The notes beneath the pieces are model-generated. The model was not told where the DNA came from and did not search any database. It saw nothing but the letters and a program-made list of their open reading frames with translations. From Chytridium lagenaria (taxonomy: Eukaryota > Chytridiomycota > Chytridiomycetes > Chytridiales > Chytridiaceae), in contig JAHLKC010000010.1 in assembly GCA_025449115.1 (NCBI GenBank), positions 372,001 to 436,000 of the forward strand: a stretch of 64,000 nucleotides of DNA. Direction: 5' to 3'. Shown in pieces: positions 35,401 to 47,267 of this stretch. The position numbers and the translations under genes were made by a program. Each line of letters opens with the position of its first letter. The first letter of the stretch is position 1.

Positions 35401-35918
35401 CGAAAAAATTGCGAAGAAGGCTGTAAAACCGATAGGACCTTTGGAATGGGCATCCGGCGTCATTTTTGTGGAGGACGTGGGCTTCAGGCCCGAGAGTAAA
35501 TCAAAGTTTGTAGACGGCAATTCAACCGAGATACAAGGGCAATGGGGCTACCTTTCGGATCCGGCCCAGGTTTGTAATTTGTTTGTGTTGTAGTACTGAC
35601 TGCCTCTCAGTTGGAGCAGCTGAAGCGTTGGCTCGACACACGTGGTATGCGTGAAATGGAACTCCTCTCTGCATTAAACCACATATCGGATGCCGCTGTT
35701 TTGGGAATGAGGAAGAGGGCAGAGGTGAGTTTAATTGTTAAATATATGGATGTTTATGAGTATAGCATCTCGAAAAGTCACTCGAAAGCATCTCAGTTCG
35801 TCGTTCAAGTCGTGGACGACATGACGGCATCGACGAATCTTCTTCAAGTTATTTAAAATATCTCAACGTGTGGGCGACCCACCAAATGTATACCAAGGGT
35901 TCCTTGCTGCAGTCCTGA
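32423..35918 (+). CDS. ITC1: Itc1/Acf1-type ISWI-complex subunit (WAC, DDT, WHIM)
   Basis: Non-catalytic subunit of ISWI chromatin remodelers. The start at 32423 gives MPLLNKKPINPAP. The WAC domain follows: DTEVFFIEFTGEIFLTYE, then YTLYKKRIWTCEVTGKAGLTYKEA and FPEVWRKTALEKIH. A DDT-type region is seen at 33600-34000 (FYDIPNDMMSLLIQSW, then LHRSLNPKCILIHEVFGTLM-like). An AT-hook-like RPRGRPRTRPS lies near 34540. A long charged coiled coil (KLKAEQARREEEEKKRKEE) precedes the WHIM2-type segment MDRFFNRYWWFDG near 35340 and LEQLKRWLDTRGMREMELLSALN. The stop is at 35918. A frame change near 34465 may be an unrecognised intron or an indel. Nuclear location is inferred from the family. Confidence 0.87.
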
Positions 35919-35962
35919 TCAAAATATAAATAAAAGGTGTTTTTATATAATGTAGATGGCGC

Positions 35963-37139
35963 TTATGAAAAGAATAATGTATTGTTTGCTTTAACACGAT
36001 CCGCCCTCATGTCTTTCAGCACTTCAAAAACCGTCATGCTTATAGTGACGCTCGGGGTGACCCAGAGCACTCTTGCCGCCAAACCCCTAGTGAACGCTTT
36101 AAGGCCACCTTCATTAGCGTACATGTGTCGAACAACTGAGAAGAGTCCTCCGTCATTGCCTGGGCCTGTGACTTGGACCCTTGTTTTCACCACATCAACG
36201 AAATTGGAAAGAGCACCAGCGGCAGCACCCGCGGTACCCGAGGATACTAGGTAAATGGGGAATGGAATGTTCGACGAAGAAGTGGTTGTAGCTTTACGGA
36301 AAGAAGATTCAGAGGTCAAGGCGGCCGAAAGCCGAGCCTTGAGTTGTTCATATGTGATGAAATATCTACAAAGAGGTTACTATCATGCTGAGTGTACACG
36401 TTAAGGCTGGACTTACACTACGGTGTATGGAACAAAGACAGCTAGTGAGACCCAATAACCTTTGAAAAGTCCAAATATTCCTTCTGTTTTTATAATATCG
36501 CGCGCAAGGTTCCAAGTGGAACTAAAGGCTTGGCTAGGAACACCATGCGAATCCACTCTAACCTGCAACTTGCTTTTCAAAACCTCCATGGGTGTCCTTC
36601 AAGGAAAGTCAGGTGGCTGACAGCGCCATCAAAACACTCACCAAAAAACTCCACTGATACTTTCAGCGACCGCAGCAGAACTTGCATGAACAATGACAGC
36701 AGATTCTCCCTTCTCTGAATGCTTGCTTCCAAAGAATTGCTTGCATTTATCGTAGGAGGTGAGGTAGAGGCTTAGTGCTGGGACAGAAAATAGGAGCGAC
36801 ACTCCAATTCCTCTGTATAAAGTGTAAACTGGGGCATCTCGGAATGCTTGGAGTATGCCTAGGGAAGTCTTTGAGCTCTGGATTCTTGTTTTGAGTGTAT
36901 CAAGGGGGTGGGTGATGCATCTTGTTGCTTTTCAAGAAGAGATCGGAGTCAGCATTACGATCTATGGGCATGTGCATCGGGGAACGCTGAGGGAGACAGG
37001 GATCAAGGCTTAGAGACTTTGAGAAGTAATGAGACACACCGAATGCAGCACACGATGAGAATGCAAGACTCGATGTTGTTTCGTTTGCCATGACGGCGTC
37101 GAAGAGGGACACATTTGGTGCTTGTTTTGTCGTTGGCAT
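35963..37139 (-). CDS. Mitochondrial carrier family (SLC25) protein
   Basis: Inner-membrane solute carrier with three repeats, each holding a Px[DE]xxK/R-type signature: HPLDTLKTRIQ (near 36900), TPMEVLKSKLQV (near 36575) and SNFVDVVKTRVQV (near 36190, Phe in place of Pro). Each is followed by a second helix, for example LYRGIGVSLLFSVPALSLYLTSYD, GLFKGYWVSLAVFVPYTVVYFITYE and FTRGLAARVLWVTPSVTISMTVFE. The start is either 37139 (MPTTKQAPNVSL) or 37091 (MANETTSS). The stop at 35963 is 44 bp from the ITC1 stop on the other strand. The substrate cannot be assigned; overall pattern recalls SLC25A44-like carriers. Confidence 0.88.
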
Positions 37140-37408
37140 TCCGTTGCGACAAGTCCTGTGGTGTGGATTTTTCCACTTAAGGTTGCGACACGAAAAAGTA
37201 CCGAGGCCGAAGAAACAAACAAATGCAAATGCGGCTTTATTAAGGCAACATTGACGCGCATCATTCCGATATGAATGAAGAATAAGAAAAAAAGGAGTGA
37301 AAACGTATGGAGAATGACCATGCAAGAAAGATATTGAAAAGGAGTGAAGGAAAAAGGATCAGAATTAAAAAAGAAGAATCGAATATGTAGAGTGCCAATT
37401 GCAACTCG

Positions 37409-40270
37409 CTATTTAAGCTCTGATAGATTGCTGGGATCTCCTCCCAACTGAACCCAAGCTGCAACAGAGGGTATCCCATCTACAACCGCGAAAAGCATGT
37501 ATTTTCCTGGCGGCGCAACTCCAGATGAAACCGGCGTCGTAATCACGACAGACCCATCCAAAACCTTTGCAGCCTGCGATGAAAGCCATATCATCCTTTG
37601 GCCAGCATTGGTCCCCGACGAAGAAGACCCGACACCAGGGTGAACGAGCGAAAATTCAAGACGCGTGTCGTCTCCTTTTCCTCCAACCACAATAGCAGTA
37701 ACAGTGGAATTGCCAGATGCCTTGAATGGGGCTGAAGGAAATCCGCGTCTCCAATCCTTCATCGTTATCCATACCCGTATCTCTTGCCCGTAAGACCACT
37801 CCTTGGACTCGATAGCATTGATAGAAGGTCTGGGCTTTCCAGAAGTGAGGTAGTGGGGAGAGAAAAAGGTCACCTTGACGGTCTCAGAGAAAATGCCGTT
37901 GTTAACGCCGCCCACTCGGTCGTTTAAAGTTTGACTGTCCTCGTCATCCTCCTCCAAAGGATCCTCAAGCTCCTCAGGATCTTCCTCGACTTCGGCCTGA
38001 CGGCGCACCATCCCAGCATGATTCAACCCAGCCCCAGCAGAATTGGTAGTCAAGACCATGACCCTTCCATCGGGAACCAAAACAGCCGCCTTCGGCTCCC
38101 ACCCCAAAAGATCTTTCGGCACGTCCACCCTTGCACCATCAGCGTCCGTTCCTCCGACATGCCACATCCCAGGCTGCGTCGACCTAGACCTTCCAGCGTT
38201 TGGCACAAAAACTTCTACAATACCATCTCCAGAACTCCCACCCTCAGCAGCGGAGCGCCGAGCCCCCACTAGCGCAAGAATAGTACCATCAGGTAGCTGA
38301 ACAGACCGTGTAAGAGCTCTTGGCTGATTCATAGGCACAACAGCTGTGGATGTTACTTCTATAGCTGTCTGCGGGGCTGAAAACGACGCAAACACGCAAT
38401 TGACGTTGGCCATGGTCGCAGCAGCCTCCACCGGATTTCCACCACACGTCATGATGGTCGGTCGGTATTCATCCGCAGGACTGAGAGGCAAAAGGAGGCC
38501 GAAAGCACCCGACCGCGACGAAGGCAAAATAGGTCGTTGAATTTGCTGCGAAGTCTGCAAAATCTGCATGGGTGCATCCGGCCCGTCATTGGCCAGGTAG
38601 ACATTTCCTGTTGGAAGAAGGAACACGAGTGGGCCAGCAAAAGCATCAGAGGTCCCAGAAGTGGCTTGTCGAGCTACAAGACGCGTGAGGGACTTGGCAA
38701 TCCTGTGATTATAGTTTGCTTCGAGATGGGGAGAGGCAGTTGACTGTGGCATGGCTGCCGGCACATTCTCCATCCACCCTGAGGCGAAGGATTTATCTGC
38801 GGTGGAGTTATTCACCAGCCCACCAAGGTATAAGAGACGGCCGTCTGGCATTTGCAGCACTGCTGGGTATTTCCTGGGTACCTACAGACAAAAACAATTG
38901 TTAGTAAGAATACTAAAGACAAGGATAGATAAAGGGAGATCCTCAAAAGTAACTACCGTCAAAGCAAAGCTAGAATTCCTAGCATCCAGATTCACCCATT
39001 CCATGTCTGTCGAACCTCCTTCAACAGGATGTCCGATAATACTAGGGGATGAGCCTTGGAGAAGAAGTCTCCCATCGGGCATCGCGATTCCTGAGATTGT
39101 AAAAGAAAGAAAAGTAAATGCATTGGTCATTTATGTACTATTTTCTGCGAGAGTAAAGGCGTGATTGCAATTTGAAATAAAGCCTTTCCAAACAAAGCCA
39201 TACACAATTACCTGACACGAAATAAGATCCTCGGTCCGCATTAAAACGTCTCATCCTCCCAGCTCCACCCACCTCCATCTCAATACTCTCAGTCTCAGGA
39301 GCTACTCCTAACACAGTCCCATTCGCAGGCACAAAATGTGACCTCACCATCACTACTGATCCAGCATCAGGAACCACATGAGCTGCAATCCACGAAACAG
39401 CCTCACTAATCCCATTGACTTGCCTCCGAACATGTCTTTTCCCTTTACCCCAAAGTTGGCGCCGACCCTGTAAATGCTTCTCTAATATCCGCGTCGAAAG
39501 ATCCTGTGTTGATGCTGCCCACAACGATATCCTGCCTCCGAAGAAAGCGGGTGACTTGTACGAGGGATCAAGGATGATGTACATGCTGGTTTCATCACCA
39601 CCATTCGGAACGCCTTGATCTCCCCCAACGCGTCCACTATCCCCTCTTTTAAACGCACCCCCATAATACTTTACAAGCAGTACAGTGACTACAACGCCAA
39701 CTATCATAATTAGCACAAAAGCCAACACCGCCAGCCGCACATATAGCCTCCTCCTCCTTACCCCCACCCCCTTGCCCCTACTGCTATCAGCCACCGAGTC
39801 TAAATCAAAGCCCTGCTTCCATCGCTTCGTTAATTCCACCTCCACCTCCTTCTTTTCAATACTCCGCCGCCCCTGTGGCGGAAACACACGTACCCTTCAT
39901 CATCCCCCAAAACATCCCTCGCCTCTACAACAGGCGACGAGGCATACACATGATCAACCCACTGATCTTCCCTCACCGTTGACCCACCCAGATGTGAAGA
40001 AGAAATCTCCCGATCCCTGACACTTCCTGTAATTGAGGAATAGGGATACCACCTTCCCGCATCATCACTATACAACACTGTCGCGCCGACATGATGCGAT
40101 TGAACAGCAGTCGTTGAACTTCGTCCACTAACACGCGCAACATCTGTACGAAACGCCCATCCAGGACTTGATGTTTGTTGAAGCACAGACCTTGACGACG
40201 TATCTTCACCGCTTAATTCTCGGATGAAGCTGCAGTGGAGCCTCGCACCATCCGCATCACGAAACTGCCG
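37409..40270 (-). CDS. AA5-like (glyoxal/galactose oxidase-type) membrane protein, key residues lost
   Basis: Type II membrane protein with a kelch-type beta-propeller of the copper radical oxidase fold plus the C-terminal DUF1929 domain. The anchor RLYVRLAVLAFVLIMIVGVVVTVLLVKYY lies near 39745-39660. Propeller strands include IAMPDGRLLLQGSS, KYPAVLQMPDGRLLYLGG, EYRPTIMTCGGNP, LPDGTILALVG and VLVPDGRVMVL. The end PRPSINAIESKEWSYG...VAPPGKYMLFAVVDGIPS stops at 37409. The site of the radical Cys reads SYFVSG-IAMPDGR (Val for Cys), and the Tyr-His ligand site before VLVPDGRV reads GWEPKA. The cross-link Tyr (KYP) remains. The reading frame continues upstream of the anchor to at least 40270 (EARDVLGDDEG, FIRELSGEDTSS), with a frame change near 39890. 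N-terminus uncertain. Confidence 0.8.
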
Positions 40271-40295
40271 AGTTGGGGGGATGCCAGTTGGCGCA

Positions 40296-41457
40296 TTAAC
40301 ACAGTACGTGGAGGTGGGAGGTCGCTCGTGGGAATAAAGTCGGGAGTTTCACGCCTGGCATGGTTTCGATCGAATTTGCGATAGAGATTCTACCAGGGCT
40401 GTCGCCGTCGCTGTCGGCGGATTCATACGGAGAAGGATGGGCGGTGTACGATTCTTCTTCTTCGCCACCTGCCAAGCTTGCGTATCCGCTTGTTGACCGA
40501 GTTTCGTGGTTGGGGACGAGAGATATTGTCCGAAGATGCGAGTTGAACAGCGGCTGCTGGAGTAAACGGATCTTCCTCCGTTTGATCGTCCCTAATCTCC
40601 AAAGCCTTTTCTGTTGTGGGGTTTTCCCCATCATCTCCTGCAACACTATCCTTCTCTTTCCCAACATTGTCCCCACCAAAATCCGCCGTCCCAAGTCCAC
40701 CTTCATATCCTTCCGTGGTTTTTCCTTTGAGAGATAGGCATCCATTTCATCCGCCAACGTCTGCGATGCCTTAATCACAGGGAGAGAAACCCGAAACTCG
40801 GGTTTCGCAGTATCCGGACGACGATGACCCAATCTACTGCTATCTCCCTGCACAGCCCAAGACCGGTGTCTAGACTGCTGATCTTGACCTCTGGACCTGT
40901 CTTCCCTCCCCTTCTTTCCGACCACACCATCCTTCATCCCCCTCCCAGCAATCGAAGACACATTCTCATCAAGCTTATTTTGATATGTTGCGTTGACTGA
41001 AGCATCCGCCAGCATCATGGTATTCAACTTCGTTGCAATCTCAACTCTGCTTGAATCTGCGGCTTTGACCACATCCAACGGCTTCGACGTCATCATTTCC
41101 GATAACGACGAGCCAACACCAAGAAGCCCGGTGATGTACGGTCGCCCGCCGTCCCGCTTCCACTCTACCCGTGTCCTTAACAACCCAAGACCGATGCCTT
41201 TGTTGATCTTGATCCGGCGCTCCCTCCTCTACGGTTCCCATCCTGATCACATCGTCCCTCCCTTCACCCCCATTCACCTTTTCAAGTCCACGATGACCTG
41301 ACACCTCCAACGGCTTCAACTTTGAAGCCTCCTCATCATACGGTCGATGATGTACTGTCACGCGTCGACCCGTTTCCAATCTGCCCGCTTTCACAGTGTA
41401 AGACCGGTGTTTATCCACTTGATCCGTCATGTCGTTCTTCAACTCTCCGTCGACCAT
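40296..41457 (-). CDS. Basic repeat-bearing ORF region, probable N-terminal part of the AA5-like gene
   Basis: Open on the minus strand from a start at 41457 (MVDGELKNDMTDQ), with one frame change near 41170. Three degenerate copies of a unit are visible: KHRSYTVKAGRLETGRRVTV, RHRSWVVKDTGRVEAGRRAT and RHRSWAVQGDSSRLGHRRPD, each preceded by an Asp/Gln cluster (DQVDK, DQDQQ, GQDQQS). The region ends SADSDGDSPGRISIANS and PGVKLP, after which the same strand stays open (GIPPTRQFRDADGARLHC) into the AA5-like gene. I therefore suspect a long cytoplasmic N-terminal domain of that protein rather than a separate gene. No known domain is recognised. Confidence 0.45.
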
Positions 41458-42196
41458 CTTTTTTTCGTTTTCAACGCACCCTCTCGCTCATCGAATAGGT
41501 GTGGCCACGACCTTGCTCTTTTGGTCGTTAGCATGGAGTGCATGCCATGGTGTAGAGACGGGTTCCTAAGAATGACAAGGGGGATGTTATTCTGACAATT
41601 CCTTCCTCAATAAATGTTGCACCCTTCTCGGACACAGTCGCCTGGTGCAAAAAGCGAATCCAGATGAGCAAAGCGCAGCGTAAAGGTAATAAAACCCCCT
41701 TCTTCTATATTGAACGTTTTCAAAAAGCAACAAAAAACTAACCCCAAACCCTCCCAGAAACGAAAAAAAAAGTGTCTTCGCACAACCAAGCCAAAAAAAA
41801 AAGAAAAACTAGAATAAGAAACACAGAGAGAGAACAAAAGTTACAAAGGATAAGTGGAAAAGAAGCAGAAGGGAGGGTCACAATTAATGGTCTTTCAATA
41901 ATTATAGCGTTGAGCCCTCGTGAACAAAAAATCTGTCGGAAACACTCCGCAAGGAAAATAAAGGACGGAAGAGGTCCAAGAAGACAACCCCCCGCAAAGG
42001 AAACGTTGAACAAAGATAACTGAGCGAAAAAAGGCGAAAAAAGAAAGACGGAATCCACAACATCATCGTTGTTACGGAACAAAATGAGGAAAAAAGAACA
42101 AAAGAAAAAAAAAAAAAAGAATGGGAAAAAACGAAAAATAATGTGCGTGGACGTAAATGGCGAGAAAAATAATGGCGCGTCTAGGGAGGGTGAAGC
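41458..42196. other. A-rich intergenic region
   Basis: The plus strand is strongly A/G-rich with several poly-A runs (41760-41830, 42100-42120). ORFs antisense to it are Phe/Ser/Leu-rich and look like composition artefacts. It should hold the promoter of the repeat-bearing gene and the 3' UTR of the next minus-strand gene. Confidence 0.5.
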
Positions 42197-45180
42197 TTAA
42201 TTCTCCACTGCGTTCTCCCCGTTTACGCCTTCCCCAACTCCACCCTCATCGTCAGAGTCAGCAAGCCACTGTTGTTGGTAGACTCCAAGCTCGAAAGCTG
42301 CAAAAAAAGTAAAAAGTCAGCATCTCTCTACAAAAATAAAAAGGCGGGAAAATAATAGTATTAAAGAAAGACCAACTAACCTGATCCCTCAAACCATCGA
42401 CCTCAATCTCCAAAATCTTTCTCTCCGTCAACAAACTCTTTAATCTTTCTGAACGCTTGGCTACTCAACCTATCAAACTTTTCTTTGGCCGCCTCCATCT
42501 CCGCAACCCCATTTCCATTCTCCTCCTCAAGCGTCCGACACCGATCACTCCACTCACTGTTCTCAAGTCTCAACCTCTCCATCTCCTCTTTCATCGACTC
42601 CATATCCGCCTCCATGGACTTCCTGACCCGCTCCTCCACAGCCTTTTCACGGGCAGCGACGTCGTTGGCGTGTTGAGAGCGAAGAGCAGCAAGTGCTTCA
42701 TTGTGTGCGCTTTCAATAGACGCGATACGAGCATTAAACGCGGACTCTGATGCACTGACGGCCTCCTTGACGGCGTTTTCGACAGGATCGGAAGGAATAG
42801 GTGGGGAAGAGGGAGGTGCGAGATCGGCTTGAGTGGTTTGGTCCTTTCATGGTTGCCACCACGTGTTTGAATCTGGACGTGACGGACTTTCCGACGTGGG
42901 CGGCCTTGAGGGGGCTCGGGTTTGGGGTGGATCGGTTGAGGTTGAGGTTGTGAGGGATGCGGCGAGGAGAGGGGGAGTTCCTGGAATGGATGCTGCGGTG
43001 ATGGTTTGGGTTGTTGGTGCGATGGCAGGGGGTGGGGATGGGTTTGTTTTCGGATTGGACGAGTTTGGTAACCATTTTTGTTTGAGGCTGGAGGAGGAAC
43101 GGCGGGGGAGGCTGGAGTGGGGGCTTGGGTTGGGGTGGAGTCCTGAGAGGAAGGTGAGGGGGCTCTTGGTTGTTCGGGGGGTGTGGGTTGGGGGGGTTGT
43201 GGAGGAGGGGGTGGGATGGGGGTTGAGGTTGGGGCGGCGGGTGGAGCGTTGGTGATGGGTAGAGGAGGGTTTGCGGGTTAACATAAGGGAAGAGCCTCGT
43301 TGAGCGATAGGAGCACCGCCCATAATAGTGGGTTCCATGCTTGCTTCGGGTTTCAAGGGAGCGGTGGTGATGATCTCGTAGACTTGAGGAGCGGGACCAT
43401 CTTCGTCATCTTCATCGTAAGCCCGTTCCATCGTCATATTCGCCATTACCACCACGATACTCTCCAAGCACGATATTCCCTTCCTCATCCTCATACTCGA
43501 TGACGTTTTCAACGAGAATAGGAGCGATTTGTTCCACCATTGGTTTAAAATTGACTAATCGCCCATGCGTGACTCTGGCATAAAAAGCGTCGTGGTCTCC
43601 ACCTGTGATGGCATCCAAAAAGTCGAGATCGAGCATGGCGTTGTATCGAGTGTTTTCACGGACATCGTCTTCCATGTAATCTGAATCCGTGTCCTCATCC
43701 ACCATATCATCATCACCGTATTCATCATCGTATCGGCCACCCATATACTGCTGTTGCTGCTGCTGCTGCATAAGCTGGTACTGGTACTGTTGTTGATGGA
43801 AGATCATTTGCTGAGGTTGAGTGATCGGTCCCTGCGCTTGAGGGTAAGCCCACGAGCACCCTGTTGATTCTGCATACCAGCTTGCTGTGGGAACCCTCCG
43901 TAGGCTGCAGGAGGCATCATCTTGGGTCCAGGAATGCACCTTGAGGGTCATGATCATGCCGTTCGGGCCGTATCCGTTTCCACCATTCGGCATCATCCCC
44001 ATCATCATTTGACCCTGTTGACCAGGGTATTGACCAGGAGGACCCATAGCCTGCATCCTGGGGTCATCTTCGTCATCGTAAATCTCGTCATCACGTCGTG
44101 GCTGTTGGGGTCCGGGGCCGTTGGGTTGTGGAGGTCCGTACCTCTGAGGTCCCAGGACCAGGCCTCGTACCTGGAGGTCCCATTCCTATACCTTGCATGT
44201 TGGGAGCCATCATGGGTGCTAGGTCCAGGACCACCCATCATTTGTGGCGGACGTTGTTGTTGTTGCTGTTGTTGCTGCATGGATTGTTGGCCCCTAGGGT
44301 AGTTGTAAGAGGATGGAGATCCACCATTTGAGGGACCTCCGTTTGCGGGACCGCTTGGGGTTGACGAGGGACCTTGGTTAGCCTGCCCAGGTACCTGACA
44401 CCATACGTTAGAAACAAGAATAAAGAGCTTGACAAACAAAGTAGAATCCTTGGAGAAAGACAGAAATAAAATATACCTGAAGAGGAATATGACGAGCACG
44501 TTGGCCAGGGGGTGAGGTAGGGGATTGTTGTTGCTGCTGCTGTTGTTGCTGTTGCTGTTGCTGTTGAAGCAAAAGCTGCTGCTGTTGTTGCTGCTGTTGC
44601 TTCTTCCTCCCAGATCCGAATTTGAAAATTCCCGTATTCCTCTTTTTCTTTCCAACCTGCTCAGAAGGAGGCGGCACCTCAGGTCCAGTATTTCTCAAAA
44701 ACTCTGCCAGCAATCTAGTGTCCGAAGTAGCGCTACGCACCGGGCGCCCGTTGTTCCCAAACAACTCATCATCATCGTACATCTCTGGGTTTCTCGGGGG
44801 TGCACCAGCAGGCGCAGGGACCATCGTCTTTCTTCATCATACCTGTTGGTTTCCGCTGCGCAACGTTTTGCAGGTGGAGCATTAGGATTTCCATTGGGCC
44901 CGCCACCGGAAACGTACTCCAAAAACCCGTCTTTCGAGGCAAGGGCGTCCATATTGGATTTCATCGGAAATATCGGAGAGGTCGGAATCAACAGAGTAAC
45001 GGGAATCGCCAAGGGTGATGCGGGTGGATGTGTTTGTGCTAAGAAGACGTTCGAACTCTTCTGTGCTCATCTTGTCTGCAAGAGATGGGTCCTCCTTGGG
45101 TTGGTGGTCCTCCCATATAACCCTGTTGGGGGGCATAGGGCCACCCTGTCTTTGTTGTATCCGGGTGCGGGCTGAGGCAT
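42197..45180 (-). CDS. Low-complexity Pro/Gln-rich protein with C-terminal coiled coil
   Basis: Multi-exon gene; the probable start at 45180 gives MPQPAPGYNK. Recognisable coding segments are MSTEEFERLLSTNTSTRIT, SVRSATSDTRLLAEFLRNTGPEVPPP near 44710, long poly-Gln tracts (44525-44610, 44250-44280, 43745-43775), acidic DDEYGDDDMVDEDTDSDYMEDD, LDLDFLDAITGGDHDAFYARV and VENVIEYEDEEGNIVLGEY near 43490. A Pro/Ser/Thr-rich stretch precedes a coiled coil (SIESAHNEALAALRSQHANDV, DMESMKEEMERLRLENSEW). The end LADSDDEGGVGEGVNGENAVEN stops at 42197. Frames change several times, partly through introns. LAEFLRNTGPE-like motifs occur in other fungal proteins of unknown role. Function unknown. Confidence 0.6.
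44525..44610 (-). repeat. Poly-glutamine CAG/CAA repeat
   Basis: Nearly uninterrupted CAG/CAA codons in the minus-strand gene, broken by two short leucine clusters. The plus strand reads as a Leu-rich shadow ORF. Confidence 0.85.
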
Positions 45181-46364
45181 CTTGAATATCCCAAATAGGA
45201 TTCTACTTTAACGACGGAAGAAGGTCTGCAGGCGATCAGAAGGGAAGTAAGGACGGAGTTAACACTTTGATGCTTCCATTCGATGCCGAGATCTTTTAAA
45301 ACTTTGATAGAAAACGAACCTCACACCGTTAAAGGCCTTGCTTCAGAGTTCTTCAAGAAGGTCTAGTCCCTTTTACACCTGAGCCAGGAGCCTGCTATAA
45401 GTAATAAAGTTAGCGATCGTGAGTTAGAACCGTCGTCAAATGATCACGATCTAATGATCAAGGAGGAGGGCATGTCTGCAACTTGGACATGTAATCATGC
45501 AATCCCGGTTGCTGATCGGCAAGTCTCCGTCCATCCACTCTACTACATTGGCCATAGTCAAGACAACAAGGGCAAAATGAGAGCTTGATCGCACCTTTAC
45601 GATAAAACCGAGAGAGAACGAATAGACACCGAAACTTCTCAACCTTCTTCTTGTTCTGTCTCCTTCTTCCTTCTACCTATGATACCCTAACGCTGTGATG
45701 AGGGGTAGGTCAAGGACAAGTAGGACCCAAGAATGGGTGTGTGTGGTGGATGGCTGTAGGTGAACAATGGACTCCAAAGTGGACCACGACTTGATGGGAC
45801 TCGACGGAGACGAGATAAGACGGCCGTCGACCTCAATAATCAATTCAAGGTAAAACAGAAATGATAAATTTTTCAATAACACCCCATCCCCCTGTCTGCC
45901 ATAACACAGTGTGAAACAAACAATTACAAAAAATCATATTTCTTTTTTACGTGACGCGCCATAATCCAATCACCCTCAACAACACTTTTGGCGCGTATCT
46001 CTGACGCGTTCAAGTGAATTCTTCATTCTACCTCTTCATTCTACTTAGTGCCATAACAAGTAAATAAAGAGAGTAAAACAACGCAAAAGCATGCAACTGC
46101 AGCCACACTGTTGGATTCAGACCATACACCATACGACAGTACTCCAAGACAACCTCTTCGTATCATGCGGCCAGACCAGACCTTCCTCGATGCAAATGCT
46201 AAGCGGAAGGGATGTTTTGCTGTTTTTTTTCCTTTTTATGCTTCGACAAGATCGCAATGCAATCCACCTACTGCTGCAAACATAATAATTTAAAAAGGAA
46301 CTTCAAATTGATAACACCATTCTGTATTTCCATTCCAAGCGTCTTTAACTTCTTCTTCTTTATT
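45181..46364. other. Gene-poor 1.2-kb stretch
   Basis: Contains the promoter side of the Pro/Gln-rich gene and the 3' flank of the YecM-like gene. A 63-codon minus-strand ORF (45451-45642) has a CPSC motif but is too short and isolated to call. No RNA gene seen. Confidence 0.4.
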
Positions 46365-47267
46365 CTACCATTGCTGTTTAATCATCAAAACATCCTCGTT
46401 CGTCTCAAGCGAGATCACAAGCTCAAGAGGCAACCAATGCAGCTTAACGCAAAATGACCGCATAAGCAACTCCGCAGAGTCCCCTTCCTCCTCCTTTGCA
46501 CGCCCAACAGCATACACTCCCCCATTAGCGTCGACCTCTTCACCCCCAGCAACCCTTACCACACCCTCTTGATAAGGCGTAGCCGCCTCAAAATCAATCC
46601 GATAATCCATATTAACCTCCTTCTTCTCCATCCCCTCTTCATTATACCGAATCTTCACCCCATCACTGTCAAGCTTCTCCCTACACGCCTCCAACCTCTC
46701 CCTAGCTCTCCTCATCAAAGTCTCCCCCGCAAGCCTTTCATCAACATCTCTCGTCCCCAACTCCAAACACGCCTTCAAAGTCCCAGCCACCTCCTGCATC
46801 TCCTCCTCGGTCGCAATCGCATACTCTACATGCTCCCATCCAGACAGATACGCCCGTCCTTTCTTGGGCGACGGAAGCTCAATCACCCTAATCATCCTCT
46901 TTCCAGGTTTCCCAAACCTTCCATGTCCCCCCCATCCATCTTCACCCCCAACCTTGTACACTGAGTCATCAACTTCAACAGCGAGTGAATCCGGAAGTCG
47001 ATAGGTGGCGATCGGGCGGCCTCCTATCTCTGCTTCAACGAGTTTGATGCATCCTGTGAAAGGTCCGGACCCTTCAAGCTCGCTCTTCCGAAACTCGTAC
47101 TCTTCTTGGGTTGATGTTCGGAAACAAATGTGGTCACAGACGAAACTTGAAGCGGCACTGGAGAGGTTGGGGGAGACGGTCTTGAGGGATTCAAGGCATC
47201 GCTTTGCAAAGATTGGAGCTGTGGTCTTTAGCAGATGGGCGAGAGGGGGATAGTGAGGTGCTGACAT
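46365..47267 (-). CDS. YecM-like VOC-superfamily protein
   Basis: Intact single exon of 300 codons (start 47267, MSAPHYPPLAHLL). The YecM pattern is clear: FVCDHICFRTSTQEEYEFRKSEL, CIKLVEAEIGGRPIATYRLP, RMIRVIELPSPKKGRAYLSGWEHVEYAI. The His and Glu in CDHICFR and GWEHVEY sit where vicinal-oxygen-chelate family members place metal ligands. The C-terminal third has a charged helical region (MRRARERLEACREKLDSDG) and GVKIRYNEEGMEKKE. The biochemical role of the YecM family is not established, so no reaction is proposed. No signal peptide, so probably cytosolic. Confidence 0.85.
   Translation of the reverse strand: MSAPHYPPLAHLLKTTAPIFAKRCLESLKTVSPNLSSAASSFVCDHICFRTSTQEEYEFRKSELEGSGPFTGCIKLVEAEIGGRPIATYRLPDSLAVEVDDSVYKVGGEDGWGGHGRFGKPGKRMIRVIELPSPKKGRAYLSGWEHVEYAIATEEEMQEVAGTLKACLELGTRDVDERLAGETLMRRARERLEACREKLDSDGVKIRYNEEGMEKKEVNMDYRIDFEAATPYQEGVVRVAGGEEVDANGGVYAVGRAKEEEGDSAELLMRSFCVKLHWLPLELVISLETNEDVLMIKQQW

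Noticed and set aside
40360..40737. 125-codon plus-strand ORF
   Set aside because: Antisense to the long open minus-strand region, with no recognisable domain.
44525..45175. Plus-strand poly-Leu ORF
   Set aside because: Antisense shadow of the poly-Gln tract.
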